Origin: Amycolatopsis nigrescens CSC17Ta-90
Lineage (GTDB): Bacteria; Actinomycetota; Actinomycetes; Mycobacteriales; Pseudonocardiaceae
DNA: 64,000 nt
Direction of reading: 5' to 3'
NCBI RefSeq assembly: GCF_000384315.1
Contig: NZ_ARVW01000001.1
Span: 2,055,746 to 2,119,745 of the forward strand
The translations under genes and the position numbers were made by a program. The notes beneath the pieces are model-generated. The model searched no databases, was not told where the DNA came from, and saw only the letters and a list, made by a program, of their open reading frames with translations. Shown here piece after piece: positions 34,614 to 43,157 of the stretch. Every line of letters begins with the position of its first letter. The stretch's first letter is position 1.

Positions 34614-34681
34614 GGTCGGTGCTCCTTCGGTGATGGTACCGGTTTCCGTTTACCGGTATGGACCAGCGGCGAGCCGGAAAC

Positions 34682-35542
34682 TCATCGGTCGCTCGCGGCC
34701 GAATCGACGTTCCCCCATTCGGCCGCGTGGTCCTTGACGAATTCGGCGAAGGTCCGGGGCGGACGGCCGGTCAGGTCCAGTACCGCGGTGCTGACCTGAT
34801 CTTCCCGGCCGGCCCGGATGCCGTCTTCCACGCTGGCGAGGGCGGCGGCGAACTCGGCGGGTATGCCCGCGGCCCGGAGGCCGGCCGCCTGTTCGCCGGT
34901 CCCGATCGGCACCACCCGGACCGGTCGTCCGGTGCCGGCGGTGATGATCGCCGCCGCGTCCGGGTAGCTCAACGCCTTCGGCCCGGTGAGCAGATAGTCG
35001 CGCTGCTCGCCGGACCCGGTCAGCAGAGCGGCGGCGGCCGCCGCGATGTCCCGCGCGTCGATCCAACCCAGCCGGCCGTCGCCGGCGGCGGTGCGGATCT
35101 CGCCGTGCCGCCTGATCCGCTCGCCCATCGGGTGCGGGCTCAGGAAGTTCTGCATGAACCCGGACGCGCGCAGCACGACCCACCCAGGCTGAGCGCGCAC
35201 CCGCGCGGCCATTTCCAGCGCGCTGGGCGCGTTCGGCAGCACGATGGCGGAACCGAGGAGCACCACCCGGCGCACGCCGAGCCGTTGTGCCTCGGCCAGG
35301 AACGGCCCGACCAACGGCATCGGATCCACGCTCTCCACCGGGGGCACCAGGAAGACCCGATCCACCCCGCGCAGCGCGGGCGGGTGGGTTTCCGGGTCGC
35401 CCCAGTCGAACCGGACCGCGTCCGGGGCACCGGCGGACGGGTTGCGGCTGGCCACCCGGACCGGAACGCCCTCGCCGCGCAGCAGTTCCACCAGCGCGCC
35501 GCCGGTCTTCCCGGTGCCGCCGGTCACCAGCACGCCGGTCAT
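34682..35542 (-). CDS. NmrA-like NAD(P)-binding protein
   Basis: 286 residues. GVLVTGGTGKTGGALVELL dinucleotide loop, VRVASRNPSA after the second strand, VVLLGSAIV, and the C-terminal FAEFVKDHAAEW common to NmrA/azoreductase-type proteins (ytfG, QOR2 group). Overlaps the preceding SnoaL-like gene by 4 nt, so they are one operon. Together with the divergent XRE-MmyB regulator at 36104 it forms a unit like the SDR/XRE unit at 15419-17947. It may reduce quinones or act as a redox sensor. Confidence 0.88.
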   Translation of the reverse strand: MTGVLVTGGTGKTGGALVELLRGEGVPVRVASRNPSAGAPDAVRFDWGDPETHPPALRGVDRVFLVPPVESVDPMPLVGPFLAEAQRLGVRRVVLLGSAIVLPNAPSALEMAARVRAQPGWVVLRASGFMQNFLSPHPMGERIRRHGEIRTAAGDGRLGWIDARDIAAAAAALLTGSGEQRDYLLTGPKALSYPDAAAIITAGTGRPVRVVPIGTGEQAAGLRAAGIPAEFAAALASVEDGIRAGREDQVSTAVLDLTGRPPRTFAEFVKDHAAEWGNVDSAASDR

Positions 35543-35982
35543 CGGGCGGCCTCGGAGCGCAGCGAGTCGAGCAGCTCGGGCAGCGTCCCGGCCGCCGAGG
35601 CGGTGGCCAGCGGGCTCCAGTAGTCCCGATAGCGGGTGATCAGACCGTCCTGGGCGGTGATCACCGCGATGTAGTCCAGCCGGTAGGGCTCTCCGGTGCG
35701 CAGCGTGCGCCCGGTCCCGGTGAACTCGACGACAATGGTGTCCGGCCGTTCCGTGTGGTGCACGGTGACCGCAGGGATCTCTTGCACGTCCATCAGCTCC
35801 GGCAGGCGGCCCAGGTAGACGCGGATCTGTTCCCGCCCGGTCAGCAGGCGCGGCGAGTTTCCCACGGCGAACGGGAACTCGGCGGTGCCGTCTTCCGCCC
35901 ACAAGGCGGCGACGGCGTCCGTGTCCTTGGCCAACATCAGCTCCAGCAGCCGACGGAACGCTTCTTCGGGAGTGCTCGGCAC
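35539..35982 (-). CDS. SnoaL-like/NTF2-fold protein
   Basis: 147 residues from GTG 35982, chosen for GGAGG 5 nt upstream (GTG 35994 has none). The cone fold is seen in PEEAFRRLLELMLAKDTDAVAALWAEDGTAEFPF, then PYRLDYIAVITAQDGLITRYRDYWSP. This is the limonene-epoxide hydrolase/ketosteroid isomerase-like group. It is the first gene of a two-gene operon with the NmrA-like protein and diverges from the XRE-MmyB gene. A small-molecule binding or isomerase role is possible; nothing specific is visible. Confidence 0.85.
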   Translation of the reverse strand: MPSTPEEAFRRLLELMLAKDTDAVAALWAEDGTAEFPFAVGNSPRLLTGREQIRVYLGRLPELMDVQEIPAVTVHHTERPDTIVVEFTGTGRTLRTGEPYRLDYIAVITAQDGLITRYRDYWSPLATASAAGTLPELLDSLRSEAAR

Positions 35983-36061
35983 GGTGTCCTCCACTGTTCA
36001 ACGGGTGTGACCAGTCCAGATTGGACGCCGGCCCGCAGCCGGGGAACGGACAGCTGAGCCC

Positions 36062-36076
36062 CGGACTGCCAGTCCG
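36062..36076. promoter_or_regulatory. 15-bp palindrome, candidate XRE-MmyB operator
   Basis: CGGACTG-C-CAGTCCG, perfect 7-1-7 inverted repeat 27 nt before ATG 36104 in the divergent gap. A weaker GTCCA-GAT-TGGAC lies at 36014-36026. Same design as the site at 17058-17072 but different arms. Confidence 0.5.
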
Positions 36077-36103
36077 TGGCTAAGCCAGGCGCCTCGTGCC
36101 ACC

Positions 36104-36952
36104 ATGGGTGGTGTGAGCAGAGGTGATCTCGCCGACTTTCTGCGCCGCAGGCGGGAAGCACTGCGTCCGGATCAGGTGCCGGCCAGCGTCACCCACCCGC
36201 CGGGCCGGCGCGCCAGGCGCACTCCCGGGCTGCGCCGCGAAGAGGTGGCCGCGTCGGCCGGGGTGTCGGTCAGCTACTACGAACGACTGGAGCAGGCCCG
36301 CGCACCCCGTCCCTCCCCGGAAGTGCTGGCCGCACTGGGCACCGCGCTGCGGCTCACCGCCGCGGAACGCGAGCACCTGGCGCGGCTGGCGGGGCAGGTC
36401 CCGCCCGGCACGGGCACCGATCGGGAGCCGGTGCCCGCCGACGCCCGCCGGCTGCTGGACCGGCTCGGGCCGATACCCGCCTACCTGGTCGACGAGCGGC
36501 AGGACATCGTGGCCTGGAACGGCGCGTCGGCCGCGTTGATCACCGATTTCGGGCTGCTGCCCGCCGAGGAGCGCAACACCGTGCGGCTGTCCATCCGGCG
36601 GGGCGGCACCCTCTGCTCGGCACCGGCGGGCGCGGAGGGCGAGTTCGCCCGGCAGTTCGCCGCCCAGCTGCGCGCGGCCGGCGTCCGCCACCCTGGCGAC
36701 CGCGCCCTCGGCGAGCTGGTCAACGAGCTCGCCGCGCACAGCCCGGACTTCGCCGCCGGCTGGCGCGACCACGACGTACGCCCCATACCGACGCTGCGCA
36801 AGCACCTGCACCACCCCGAGCTGGGCGAGCTGGAGCTGGACTGCCAAACCCTGCTGCTGCCCGGCACCGACCTGCGACTGGTGCTGTACACCGCGGAACC
36901 GGGCAGCCCGAGCGCCACCGCACTGGCCCGGTTGGCGGGAGTCTCCCCTTAG
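36104..36952 (+). CDS. XRE family regulator with MmyB-like domain (second copy)
   Basis: 282 residues. HTH: LADFLRRRREALRPDQV... RTPGLRREEVAASAGVSVSYYERLEQARAPRPSPEVLAALGTAL. The MmyB-like domain follows (AYLVDERQDIVAWNGASAALITDFGLLPAEERN... LDCQTLLLPGTDLRLVLYTAEPGS). It is a paralogue of 17108-17947. It diverges from the SnoaL-like/NmrA-like operon and is expected to control it. The start has no clear ribosome binding site, which fits a leaderless or weakly translated message. Confidence 0.92.
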   Translation: MGGVSRGDLADFLRRRREALRPDQVPASVTHPPGRRARRTPGLRREEVAASAGVSVSYYERLEQARAPRPSPEVLAALGTALRLTAAEREHLARLAGQVPPGTGTDREPVPADARRLLDRLGPIPAYLVDERQDIVAWNGASAALITDFGLLPAEERNTVRLSIRRGGTLCSAPAGAEGEFARQFAAQLRAAGVRHPGDRALGELVNELAAHSPDFAAGWRDHDVRPIPTLRKHLHHPELGELELDCQTLLLPGTDLRLVLYTAEPGSPSATALARLAGVSP

Positions 36953-36984
36953 CCCTAGCCGGCCTCGCGTCGCCGGCAAGGCGA

Positions 36985-37550
36985 CTAGAAGGGTGGTGGC
37001 CCGTTGGTGATCTTCGGTGGTGGTGGCGGATCGAGCAGTGGTTCGGGTCTGGTGGTGTATGTGAGTGGTGACCGTGAGATCGGCCGTTTCGGGGTCGACC
37101 TCGAAGGTCCAGCCCCGTTGTCCGACCACGCGGTGCAGTGGTTCCGCGTCGCAGTGCTGCGCGGGCCGGTTGCAGCGCGGCGCTCGGCAGGTGCGGTCGC
37201 GGATTCGAACCAGTTCGGCGAGATCGGCCGGCGGACGGTAGCGGGTGCGGCCGACATCCCGGACAGTGCCTGACACCAGATCGGTCAACACTTCCGCCAC
37301 ATCGAACCGGGCTGGTTCATGATCTGACGCCCGATCTCACCCGGGATCGGGCCATGACCGACCAGCTAGCAGCCGTCATCGCGGATACCGAGGGCGGTAT
37401 CGAGCGGGATCCATCGTGCGGGTTTCATCGCCGACCCGAAGCTTCCGGGCCAGCATGTCGATCCGGGCATACACCGCGGTCGCGATCTCGACCGGAAGAT
37501 ACGCCCACAGTGAGGCTGGCCACCACGCGAGTGACCGTTTTCCGGCCGGC
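36985..37550 (-). pseudogene. Decayed partial copy of the DUF222/HNH gene
   Basis: Aligned with the intact gene downstream (37744-38976), this stretch repeats the C terminus (PPFxxITNGPPP end, TAG at 36985-36987), RDRTCRAPRCNRPAQHCDAE, PVSGTVRDVGRTRYRPPADLAEL, and then LPVEIATAVYARIDMLARKLRVGDETRTMD and a TVTRVVAS fragment. At least three internal deletions remove the second half of the HNH motif, the domain before the HNH and the basic segment, and frames shift between pieces. The shared ends are 759 nt apart, so a tandem duplication followed by decay is likely. Confidence 0.8.
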
Positions 37551-37743
37551 GCCGCGGGACAGAGTGCTAGCCACACCGGCCGGCGAGTCCCGCGTTGGCG
37601 CTCGGCGAGTCGACCACTCGGGTGTGCGAACTTCCACCCGCAGGCAATGCCGACCACAAGCTGCGGGACCACCACGAGGGGAGTGGTTACCCGGGCTGGG
37701 CGTGGGCTGGCGGGGTGAGTGCCTCGCGTCGCCCGCAAGGCGA

Positions 37744-38976
37744 CTAGAAGGGTGGTGGCCCGTTGGTGATCTTCGGTGGTGGCGGATCGAGCAGCGGCTC
37801 CGGTCTGGTCGAGTAGCTGCGTCCGGTCGGAGTGGTGACCGTTAAATCGGCCGTGTCGGGATCGAACTCGAAAGTCCAGCCGGGCTCGTCTTTCAAGCCG
37901 TGGTGGTGGCGGCACAGGCAGCAGAGGTTGTGTTCGCAGGTGTCCCCGTTTTGCGACCATGCGGTGCAGTGGTCGGCGTCGCAGCGTTGCGCGGGCCGGT
38001 TGCAGCCCGGTGCCCGGCAGGTGCGGTCACGCACTCGGACCAGTTCGGCGAGGTCGGCTGGTGGGCGGTAGCGGGTGCGGCCGATATCCCGGACAGTGCC
38101 CGATACCGGATCGGTCAGGACTTTCCGCCACACCGAACCGGGCTGGTTCATGAGCTGGCGCCCGATCTCACCCGGGATCGGGCCATGACCGACCAGCTCG
38201 CACCCGTCATCACGGATACCGAGGGCGGTGTCGAGCGGGATGTGGATGAACACCTGAGCGGCCAAGCCTTCCCAGCCTTTGCCGAGCAGCAACTCCGCGA
38301 GCACATCGGCTCGAAGTTGGTCCATCGTGCGGGTTTCATCGCCGACCCGGAGTTTGCGGGCCAGCATGTCGATGCGGGCATACACGGCGGTCGCGATTTC
38401 GACCGGGAGGTAGGCCCAGAGTGAGGCCATCGCGTCGGGCTCGTGGTGCAATTCGACCCGGCGCTGCTTACGGCGGGCCTCCGCGCGGGCGCGTTGACCC
38501 TCGGGATCGAGACTCGCCACCACGCGCGTTACCGTTTTCCGCCAGTTGCTGGGATTCTTTTCGCCGATGCGATCGGCCAGGATTTCGTCGGCCTGGCGGG
38601 CTAAATCGTCCGACAACACCGCCACCCCATCAAAGGCTTGACGGGCCTTCTCGATATCCAACTCGCCCTCGGTCATCGCCGCCAGCAAACACGGCATCCG
38701 GGACACCAGCGCTTTCGCCAAGGCTACCCGGGTCGCGGTCGTTTCACGGGACAACCGCAACTCCGGCGCCAACTCATCCGCCACCCACCGCGCACCACCA
38801 CGGGCCCGGCTGACCTGCGCGATCGCGCGGGCCTGCACCGCCTGCATACGACAGATCGCCCGCCGAGCCGAGATCACCACTCCCACCGCCTGCGACACAT
38901 CGAGCCGCTCAATCGACGCCGCATTCATCGACGCCAACCAATCCGGCGGTAACATACTGAAATCAACATACAACAT
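37744..38976 (-). CDS. DUF222 (13E12 repeat) protein with C-terminal HNH endonuclease domain
   Basis: 410 residues from ATG 38976. The N-terminal DUF222 region covers about 1-270 (helical, with SRARGGARWVADELAPELRLSRETTATRVALAKAL). The HNH domain follows near 310-375: CRAPGCNRPAQRCDADHCTAWSQNG, then CEHNLCCLCRHHHGLKDE, with both zinc-binding Cys pairs and the D-x-D-H catalytic motif intact. Such genes are multicopy in mycobacteria and relatives and are often linked to genome plasticity; target and role are unknown. The adjoining decayed copy shows local duplication. Its GC is a little lower upstream, where a promoter would lie. Confidence 0.9.
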   Translation of the reverse strand: MLYVDFSMLPPDWLASMNAASIERLDVSQAVGVVISARRAICRMQAVQARAIAQVSRARGGARWVADELAPELRLSRETTATRVALAKALVSRMPCLLAAMTEGELDIEKARQAFDGVAVLSDDLARQADEILADRIGEKNPSNWRKTVTRVVASLDPEGQRARAEARRKQRRVELHHEPDAMASLWAYLPVEIATAVYARIDMLARKLRVGDETRTMDQLRADVLAELLLGKGWEGLAAQVFIHIPLDTALGIRDDGCELVGHGPIPGEIGRQLMNQPGSVWRKVLTDPVSGTVRDIGRTRYRPPADLAELVRVRDRTCRAPGCNRPAQRCDADHCTAWSQNGDTCEHNLCCLCRHHHGLKDEPGWTFEFDPDTADLTVTTPTGRSYSTRPEPLLDPPPPKITNGPPPF

Positions 38977-39596
38977 GCGAACCCCCGTAGTTTGAATGTA
39001 CCTCCATAATACCGCCAAACCCCGACAAAAACCGCCAGAGGCCAAACACGAAAGAGGGAAAAGTGCAGGCCTTTTGTCGCCGCGGCGCTATCTCTCCGGA
39101 CGGGCCGCCCTCCCGTGCGGCGAGCCCGGACCACCTGGCAGCAACACCAAGGCTCCGAAACCAATCAATAGCCAATTCAAGACGCCCGACCCGCGATGCG
39201 CGCAAAGGTCTTCCCCAGCGGTACGGCCAACGGACCCACCGGCAACCGGGCTGTCACGGCTCGGCGCGGAAGACGCTGAAGAGTCCTGGGACCGCAACTG
39301 GCCGCAACTGACCGGCTGGAAGCGCCGGCTCGCGGTGACCGGAGCGGTGGACCGGCCGTCCGCGCGATACCCCGAGGTCGAGTTCGCCTCCGAGGCCGAG
39401 TTGCCCTAGCACACGGTCAGGTTGTGAACCGAAAGGACAATTCTCCGACCTCGACCTGCCCTTTCAGCCGATGCAACTGCCTGCCGCGCCCCACTAACTT
39501 GATCACCGCCGGGAAGAGTGATGGTCCGTGACCAGCCCTTCTTCCCCGGTCAACAGGACAAAAGCGGACAGGAGTTACCCCCTATCACTTTTGCTA

Positions 39597-39625
39597 TTGA
39601 CAATCACGGCTTCTAGTTATACCCT
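39597..39625 (+). promoter_or_regulatory. Sigma-70-like promoter
   Basis: TTGACA (39597-39602), 17 nt, TACCCT (39620-39625). The -35 is perfect and the -10 fits the actinobacterial TAnnnT rule. It reads toward the HTH gene at 39893, about 260 nt downstream, leaving room for a long leader or a small RNA. Confidence 0.55.
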
Positions 39626-39687
39626 CTAACCAGAGTTTGTCGCGCCACCTCAGGTCACCAGCTCAGCCGCTGAACGAGGAGTAGGGC

Positions 39688-39783
39688 ATGCCCGGCACGC
39701 CGCCGATCAGGTCGGCACGACCCGAGAACCGCGGACCGTTGTGGCATGCTGGCTGTCGTGGCGGGAGCCCGCCACTGGAATGA
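39688..39783 (+). CDS. Possible short peptide, 31 residues
   Basis: ATG 39688 follows GAGGAG by 6-8 nt and the frame ends at TGA 39781. It encodes a Pro/Gly/Arg-rich peptide (MPGTPPIRSARPENRG... ending GGSPPLE) with one Trp and one Cys. It lies downstream of the 39597 promoter. It could be a leader peptide or spurious: composition is what GC-rich non-coding DNA would give. Confidence 0.25.
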   Translation: MPGTPPIRSARPENRGPLWHAGCRGGSPPLE

Positions 39784-39892
39784 AGCGCCTGGCCGGCCGC
39801 CCGGTTCACTCCGGACACCTTCCCGATTCGTGAGGGCCGGCCGCTGAAACCTGGTTGTCTCGCTTTCCTGCGAAAAGCAGTTGGGAAGGATA

Positions 39893-40312
39893 ATGCCAGA
39901 AAACAAGCACGAGGAAGAGCTCGCGCATCAGTCGGGTGCGGACATTCCGGATCCCGTCGGCGCAGCGGACGCCCAGGAGTACGTACGGCGGTTGAACGTG
40001 CTCCGCGTGTGGGTCGGCCGGCCTTCGATCCGGCGGTTGAGCCGGCTTGGCGGGCACACGACCTCCTCGACCGGAGCCGTTGTCGTCGCGATTCCGCCGA
40101 GCACCATCTCTCGCATACTGCGCGGACGAACCCTGCCCGCACTGCCACGAATGCGCTTTGTCGATCACTTCGTGTCGGCTTGCCTGCGAGAAGCGGAGAT
40201 CCCGCCGGACGTGGCTGAAGACCAGCTGCAGGTCTGGCGGGATGCCTGGCGGAAGCTGGCCCTGCGGGACGAGGTGAACAGCTCAGCCGGAAGCCTTCCC
40301 TCCGACAAATAG
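39893..40312 (+). CDS. Small helix-turn-helix protein
   Basis: 139 residues from ATG 39893 (GGGAAGGATA upstream). The middle has a helix-turn-helix-like stretch VRRLNVLRVWVGRPSIRRLSRLGG... IPPSTISRILRGRTLPALPRMRFVDHFVSACL, resembling the N-terminal DNA-binding domain found in many actinobacterial XRE-type regulators that carry TPR or ATPase domains elsewhere; here it stands alone. It lies about 360 nt before the preQ0/NRPS cluster, in the same direction, so it may be a pathway regulator, though no evidence beyond position supports that. Confidence 0.6.
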   Translation: MPENKHEEELAHQSGADIPDPVGAADAQEYVRRLNVLRVWVGRPSIRRLSRLGGHTTSSTGAVVVAIPPSTISRILRGRTLPALPRMRFVDHFVSACLREAEIPPDVAEDQLQVWRDAWRKLALRDEVNSSAGSLPSDK

Positions 40313-40674
40313 GCGAAGATCCACCGCACCAACCTGCCGCGGCGACCGGGATCGCCGTGCCCGAGTTATGCCACCGCCACCAGGTTGCGTAAACCAGTCG
40401 TATCTTTTCGTCCTGCGTTGTCCCATGGTGTTCCAGACTGTGCCATCCAGGCTAGTTCCATCTCGTTTGCGGGGATGTCTTGCGTGCTACCGGTAGTAGC
40501 CTGATAAAAAGCTTCCGGTACACGATCAGGTGAACCTGACGCGCTTTCGGGAGGGGCGTGCGGTTCCTTAGAGCGCAGCTAAAAGTAACTGCCGAATCGA
40601 CGTCCACCTATCCGGCCGGCGCGCAAATCCGGTCGAGGACTGCCTGGACCTAGGGCTATATCTCTCATTCACGA
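40313..40674. other. Upstream region of the preQ0/NRPS cluster
   Basis: 362 nt without a gene. It contains CTACCGGTAG (40487-40496), a perfect 10-bp palindrome, with a related TTCCGGTACA 20 nt later, and a TATATC stretch (40657-40662) just before the first gene. The promoter and operator of the cluster are expected here. Confidence 0.45.
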
Positions 40675-41361
40675 ATGGGCGTGGAAATGCCGAAGTCGGT
40701 TTTGTTGTTCTCCGGTGGAGTCGAGTCGACGGTACTTGCCCATCAATTGGCACAAAAAGAGCACGAACTACACCTGCTGGCCATCGACTACGGGCAGCGG
40801 CATCGCAATGAGCACGTCTTCGCGCGCATCACCGCCGACCGGCTGGGTGCCTCGCTCGATGTGCTCGACATCAGGGAGGTCGGCGGCCTGCTGCCGGGGA
40901 ATTCGCTGACCGATCGCCGGGTCGACGTGCCGGACTACGATCCCGCGATCCTCGGCACGGATCATGTGGTGCCCAACCGGAACGCCATCCTGCTGACGGT
41001 CGCCTTCGCGGTCGCGGTCTGCGTGCGAGCGGATGAGGTGGCCATCGGTTCGATAGCGGGTGATTCGCGGACCGGGGATTGCACCGCGGAGTTCTTCGCC
41101 GCCTTCAATGCGATGGAGCGGTTGGTCACCGCGGAATTCGCACCGCTGCAGGTCACATTGGTGACACCACTGATCGGCCTGCAAAAGTCCGAGGTGATCC
41201 TTCTCGGCGAATCGCTCGGAGTTCGCTGGCGCGATACCTGGAGCTGCTTCCGGGGCGGCGAGACGCAGTGCGGCACCTGCGCGACCTGCCATGACCGCCG
41301 CACCGCCTTCATCAAAGCAGGAGTCAAAGACCCCACTGTCTACGCGGAGGCTTCGCAGTAA
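40675..41361 (+). CDS. queC: 7-cyano-7-deazaguanine (preQ0) synthase, QueC
   Basis: 228 residues. PP-loop ATPase motif SGGVES at 13-18 (the family usually has SGGxDS, so Asp is Glu here), AIDYGQRHRNEHVFA, the conserved VPNRNAILL, and the C-terminal zinc site SCFRGGETQCGTCATCHDR. It converts 7-carboxy-7-deazaguanine with ammonia and ATP to preQ0. The gene overlaps queD by one nucleotide (TAATG). Weak ribosome binding sites exist at both ATG 40675 and ATG 40687, so the true start is not fixed. With queD, queE and folE it forms a complete preQ0 pathway at the head of a biosynthetic cluster, not a tRNA-queuosine locus. Confidence 0.95.
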   Translation: MGVEMPKSVLLFSGGVESTVLAHQLAQKEHELHLLAIDYGQRHRNEHVFARITADRLGASLDVLDIREVGGLLPGNSLTDRRVDVPDYDPAILGTDHVVPNRNAILLTVAFAVAVCVRADEVAIGSIAGDSRTGDCTAEFFAAFNAMERLVTAEFAPLQVTLVTPLIGLQKSEVILLGESLGVRWRDTWSCFRGGETQCGTCATCHDRRTAFIKAGVKDPTVYAEASQ

Positions 41362-41726
41362 TGCTACGTATCACCAAGGACTTCCAGTTCTCGGCCAGCC
41401 ACCGGCTGGAACACCTGCCCGACGACCATCAGTGCGCGCGCCTGCACGGGCACAATTACGTCGTCCAGCTGGAGTTGTCCGCGTCGTCGCCGGACGACCT
41501 CAACGAGGCCGGCTTCGTGCGCGACTACGGCGAGCTGGCGGATTTCAAGAAGTGGCTGGACGCCGAACTCGACCACCGTCATCTCAACGACGTGGTTCCC
41601 GACCGCAATCCGTCGGCGGAAAATCTTGCCGTCTGGATTTTCGACCTGTGGTCGGCGCGCTTCGCCGAGATCTCCGCGGTGCGGGTTTCCGAAACACCGA
41701 AGACCTGGGCGGAGTACCGGCCTTGA
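41361..41726 (+). CDS. queD: 6-carboxy-5,6,7,8-tetrahydropterin synthase, QueD
   Basis: 121 residues, standard QueD/PTPS length. Zinc and catalytic residues are visible: His in FSASHRLEHL, Cys and two His in DHQCARLHGHNYVV, and the catalytic Asp/His in AELDHRHLND. It converts 7,8-dihydroneopterin triphosphate to 6-carboxytetrahydropterin, the second step to preQ0. It lies between queC and queE with overlaps on both sides (1 nt and 4 nt), so the pathway is translationally coupled. Confidence 0.96.
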   Translation: MLRITKDFQFSASHRLEHLPDDHQCARLHGHNYVVQLELSASSPDDLNEAGFVRDYGELADFKKWLDAELDHRHLNDVVPDRNPSAENLAVWIFDLWSARFAEISAVRVSETPKTWAEYRP

Positions 41727-42475
41727 GCCGGCCGACGGTCCTTGCCGAAGAGGACAGACGGAACCAGCCGTTGATCGTCGTCAACGAGATCTTCGGTCCC
41801 ACCGTGCAAGGTGAGGGGCCGGCCGCCGGCAGGCGCTGCGGGTTCCTGCGGCTCGGCGGCTGCAACCTGTCGTGCAGCTGGTGCGACACGCCCTACACCT
41901 GGGACTGGAAGGGCGTCAGCGATACCGGTGTGGCCCACGACCCGCGGAAGGAGCTGGTCGGGCGCCCGGTCGAAGAGATCCTGGGTGAGCTGCTCGCGAT
42001 GCAGGTTCCGCTCGTGGTAGTCAGCGGCGGCGAGCCGATGACCCAGCAGGAGCGGCTTCTCCCGCTGTTGCGCGCGCTGCTGGACCACGGCGTGTCGGTC
42101 GAGATCGAGACGAACGGCACCGTCGTCCCGTCCGACGAAATAGTCGAACTCGCGGTGCGGTTCAACGTGTCCCCCAAATTGGCCCATTCCGGAGATCCGG
42201 AGCACCGCAGAATCAAGCCGGCGGCACTGCGCAAACTGCAGGGCACGAACGGCGTGGCGTTCAAGTTCGTCTGCCGGTCGACCGAAGACCTGGCCGACGT
42301 CGCCGAACTGCAGAACCGGATCGGATTCGAACCTGTCTGGATCATGCCCGAAGGAAGGAACGAGCATGAAGTCGTCGGGAACCTACGAATGATCGCAGCC
42401 GAAACGGTGCGCCGTGGCTGGAATCTCACGACCCGGTTGCATGTACTGGCCTGGGGCGACAAGCGAGGAGTATGA
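41723..42475 (+). CDS. queE: 7-carboxy-7-deazaguanine synthase, QueE (radical SAM)
   Basis: 250 residues from TTG 41723, which overlaps the queD stop (TTGA). Substrate loop FGPTVQGEGPAAG, the radical SAM cluster C47-x3-C51-x2-C54 in CNLSCSWCDTPYTWDW, the GGEP motif (VVSGGEPMTQQ) and IETNGT. It contracts 6-carboxytetrahydropterin to 7-carboxy-7-deazaguanine with SAM and Mg2+. The conserved Trp/Asp segment after the cluster fits the larger actinobacterial QueE type. It ends one nucleotide before folE. Confidence 0.96.
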   Translation: MSRPTVLAEEDRRNQPLIVVNEIFGPTVQGEGPAAGRRCGFLRLGGCNLSCSWCDTPYTWDWKGVSDTGVAHDPRKELVGRPVEEILGELLAMQVPLVVVSGGEPMTQQERLLPLLRALLDHGVSVEIETNGTVVPSDEIVELAVRFNVSPKLAHSGDPEHRRIKPAALRKLQGTNGVAFKFVCRSTEDLADVAELQNRIGFEPVWIMPEGRNEHEVVGNLRMIAAETVRRGWNLTTRLHVLAWGDKRGV

Positions 42476-42476
42476 A

Positions 42477-43094
42477 ATGGCTGTCACTCTGGATCCGGAG
42501 CAGGCCGAGAATCACCTGGCCAAGGAAGAGCGCCGGCCGGGATCTTTGGAAGAAATCGCGCGGGACCTGCTCATCGCGATCGGCGAGGACCCCGACCGCG
42601 CGGGACTCGTCGACACACCGCGCCGTTATGCGCAGTGGTGGCGCGAGTTCTCCCAGTACGACGCCGGTGGCATCGAGACCTTGTTCGAGACGGTCAACGA
42701 AAGCCAGCTGGTATTCGTGTCGGATATCCGGGTCTGGTCGCTGTGCGAGCACCACCTCTTGCCGTTCAACTGCACTCTGAGCATCGCGTACCGCTGCGGC
42801 GACAGCCTGCTCGGCTTGTCCAAATTCGCCCGGATCGCGCACAAACACGCGCACAAACTGCAGGTGCAGGAACGGCTGGTTTCGGACGTGGCCACCGAGA
42901 TCTCCACGATAACCGGTTCGCCGGACGTCGCCGTGATCGGCCGAGGAGAGCACCTGTGCATGACCATGCGCGGCATTCGCACCGGCGCCCAGATGACCTC
43001 GGCCGTGTTCCGCGGAGTTTTCGAGTCGAACGGTCCGGAACGGACCCAGCTCATGACGCTCGCGCATTCTCCCGACCGCTCGGGCCGGTGGTGA
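42477..43094 (+). CDS. folE: GTP cyclohydrolase I, FolE (cluster copy)
   Basis: 205 residues from ATG 42477 (GAGGAGTATGAA upstream). Signature segments: zinc and active-site SLCEHHLLPFNCT, ISKFARIA-like LLGLSKFARIAHKHAHKLQVQERL, and VIGRGEHLCMTMRGIRTGAQM. Converts GTP to 7,8-dihydroneopterin triphosphate, the entry step of preQ0 synthesis. Organisms of this kind normally have a separate housekeeping folE next to folate genes, so this copy is a dedicated supply for the cluster. Confidence 0.95.
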   Translation: MAVTLDPEQAENHLAKEERRPGSLEEIARDLLIAIGEDPDRAGLVDTPRRYAQWWREFSQYDAGGIETLFETVNESQLVFVSDIRVWSLCEHHLLPFNCTLSIAYRCGDSLLGLSKFARIAHKHAHKLQVQERLVSDVATEISTITGSPDVAVIGRGEHLCMTMRGIRTGAQMTSAVFRGVFESNGPERTQLMTLAHSPDRSGRW

Positions 43095-43157
43095 GTCTTG
43101 CGTTCGCAGCGCGACGAGGCACCGATACCGGGCCGTGCCGGCAGAAGGGATGACCAA

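Larger units (their letters stand above)
38977..39892. other. Long intergenic region with one promoter-like site and one short frame
   Basis: 916 nt. The minus side holds the DUF222 gene upstream region. The middle (39400-39640) is lower in GC. A strong promoter-like sequence is at 39597-39625 and a small frame with a ribosome binding site at 39688-39783. Longer frames on both strands have no recognisable protein and look like GC-bias frames. No tRNA or repeat array was seen. Confidence 0.5.

Noticed and set aside
40675..43094. preQ0 genes read as a queuosine or archaeosine tRNA pathway, or DNA 7-deazaguanine modification
   Set aside because: No tgt, queF, queA, dpd or restriction-like gene is present, and the genes are fused to an NRPS-type cluster by overlapping codons.
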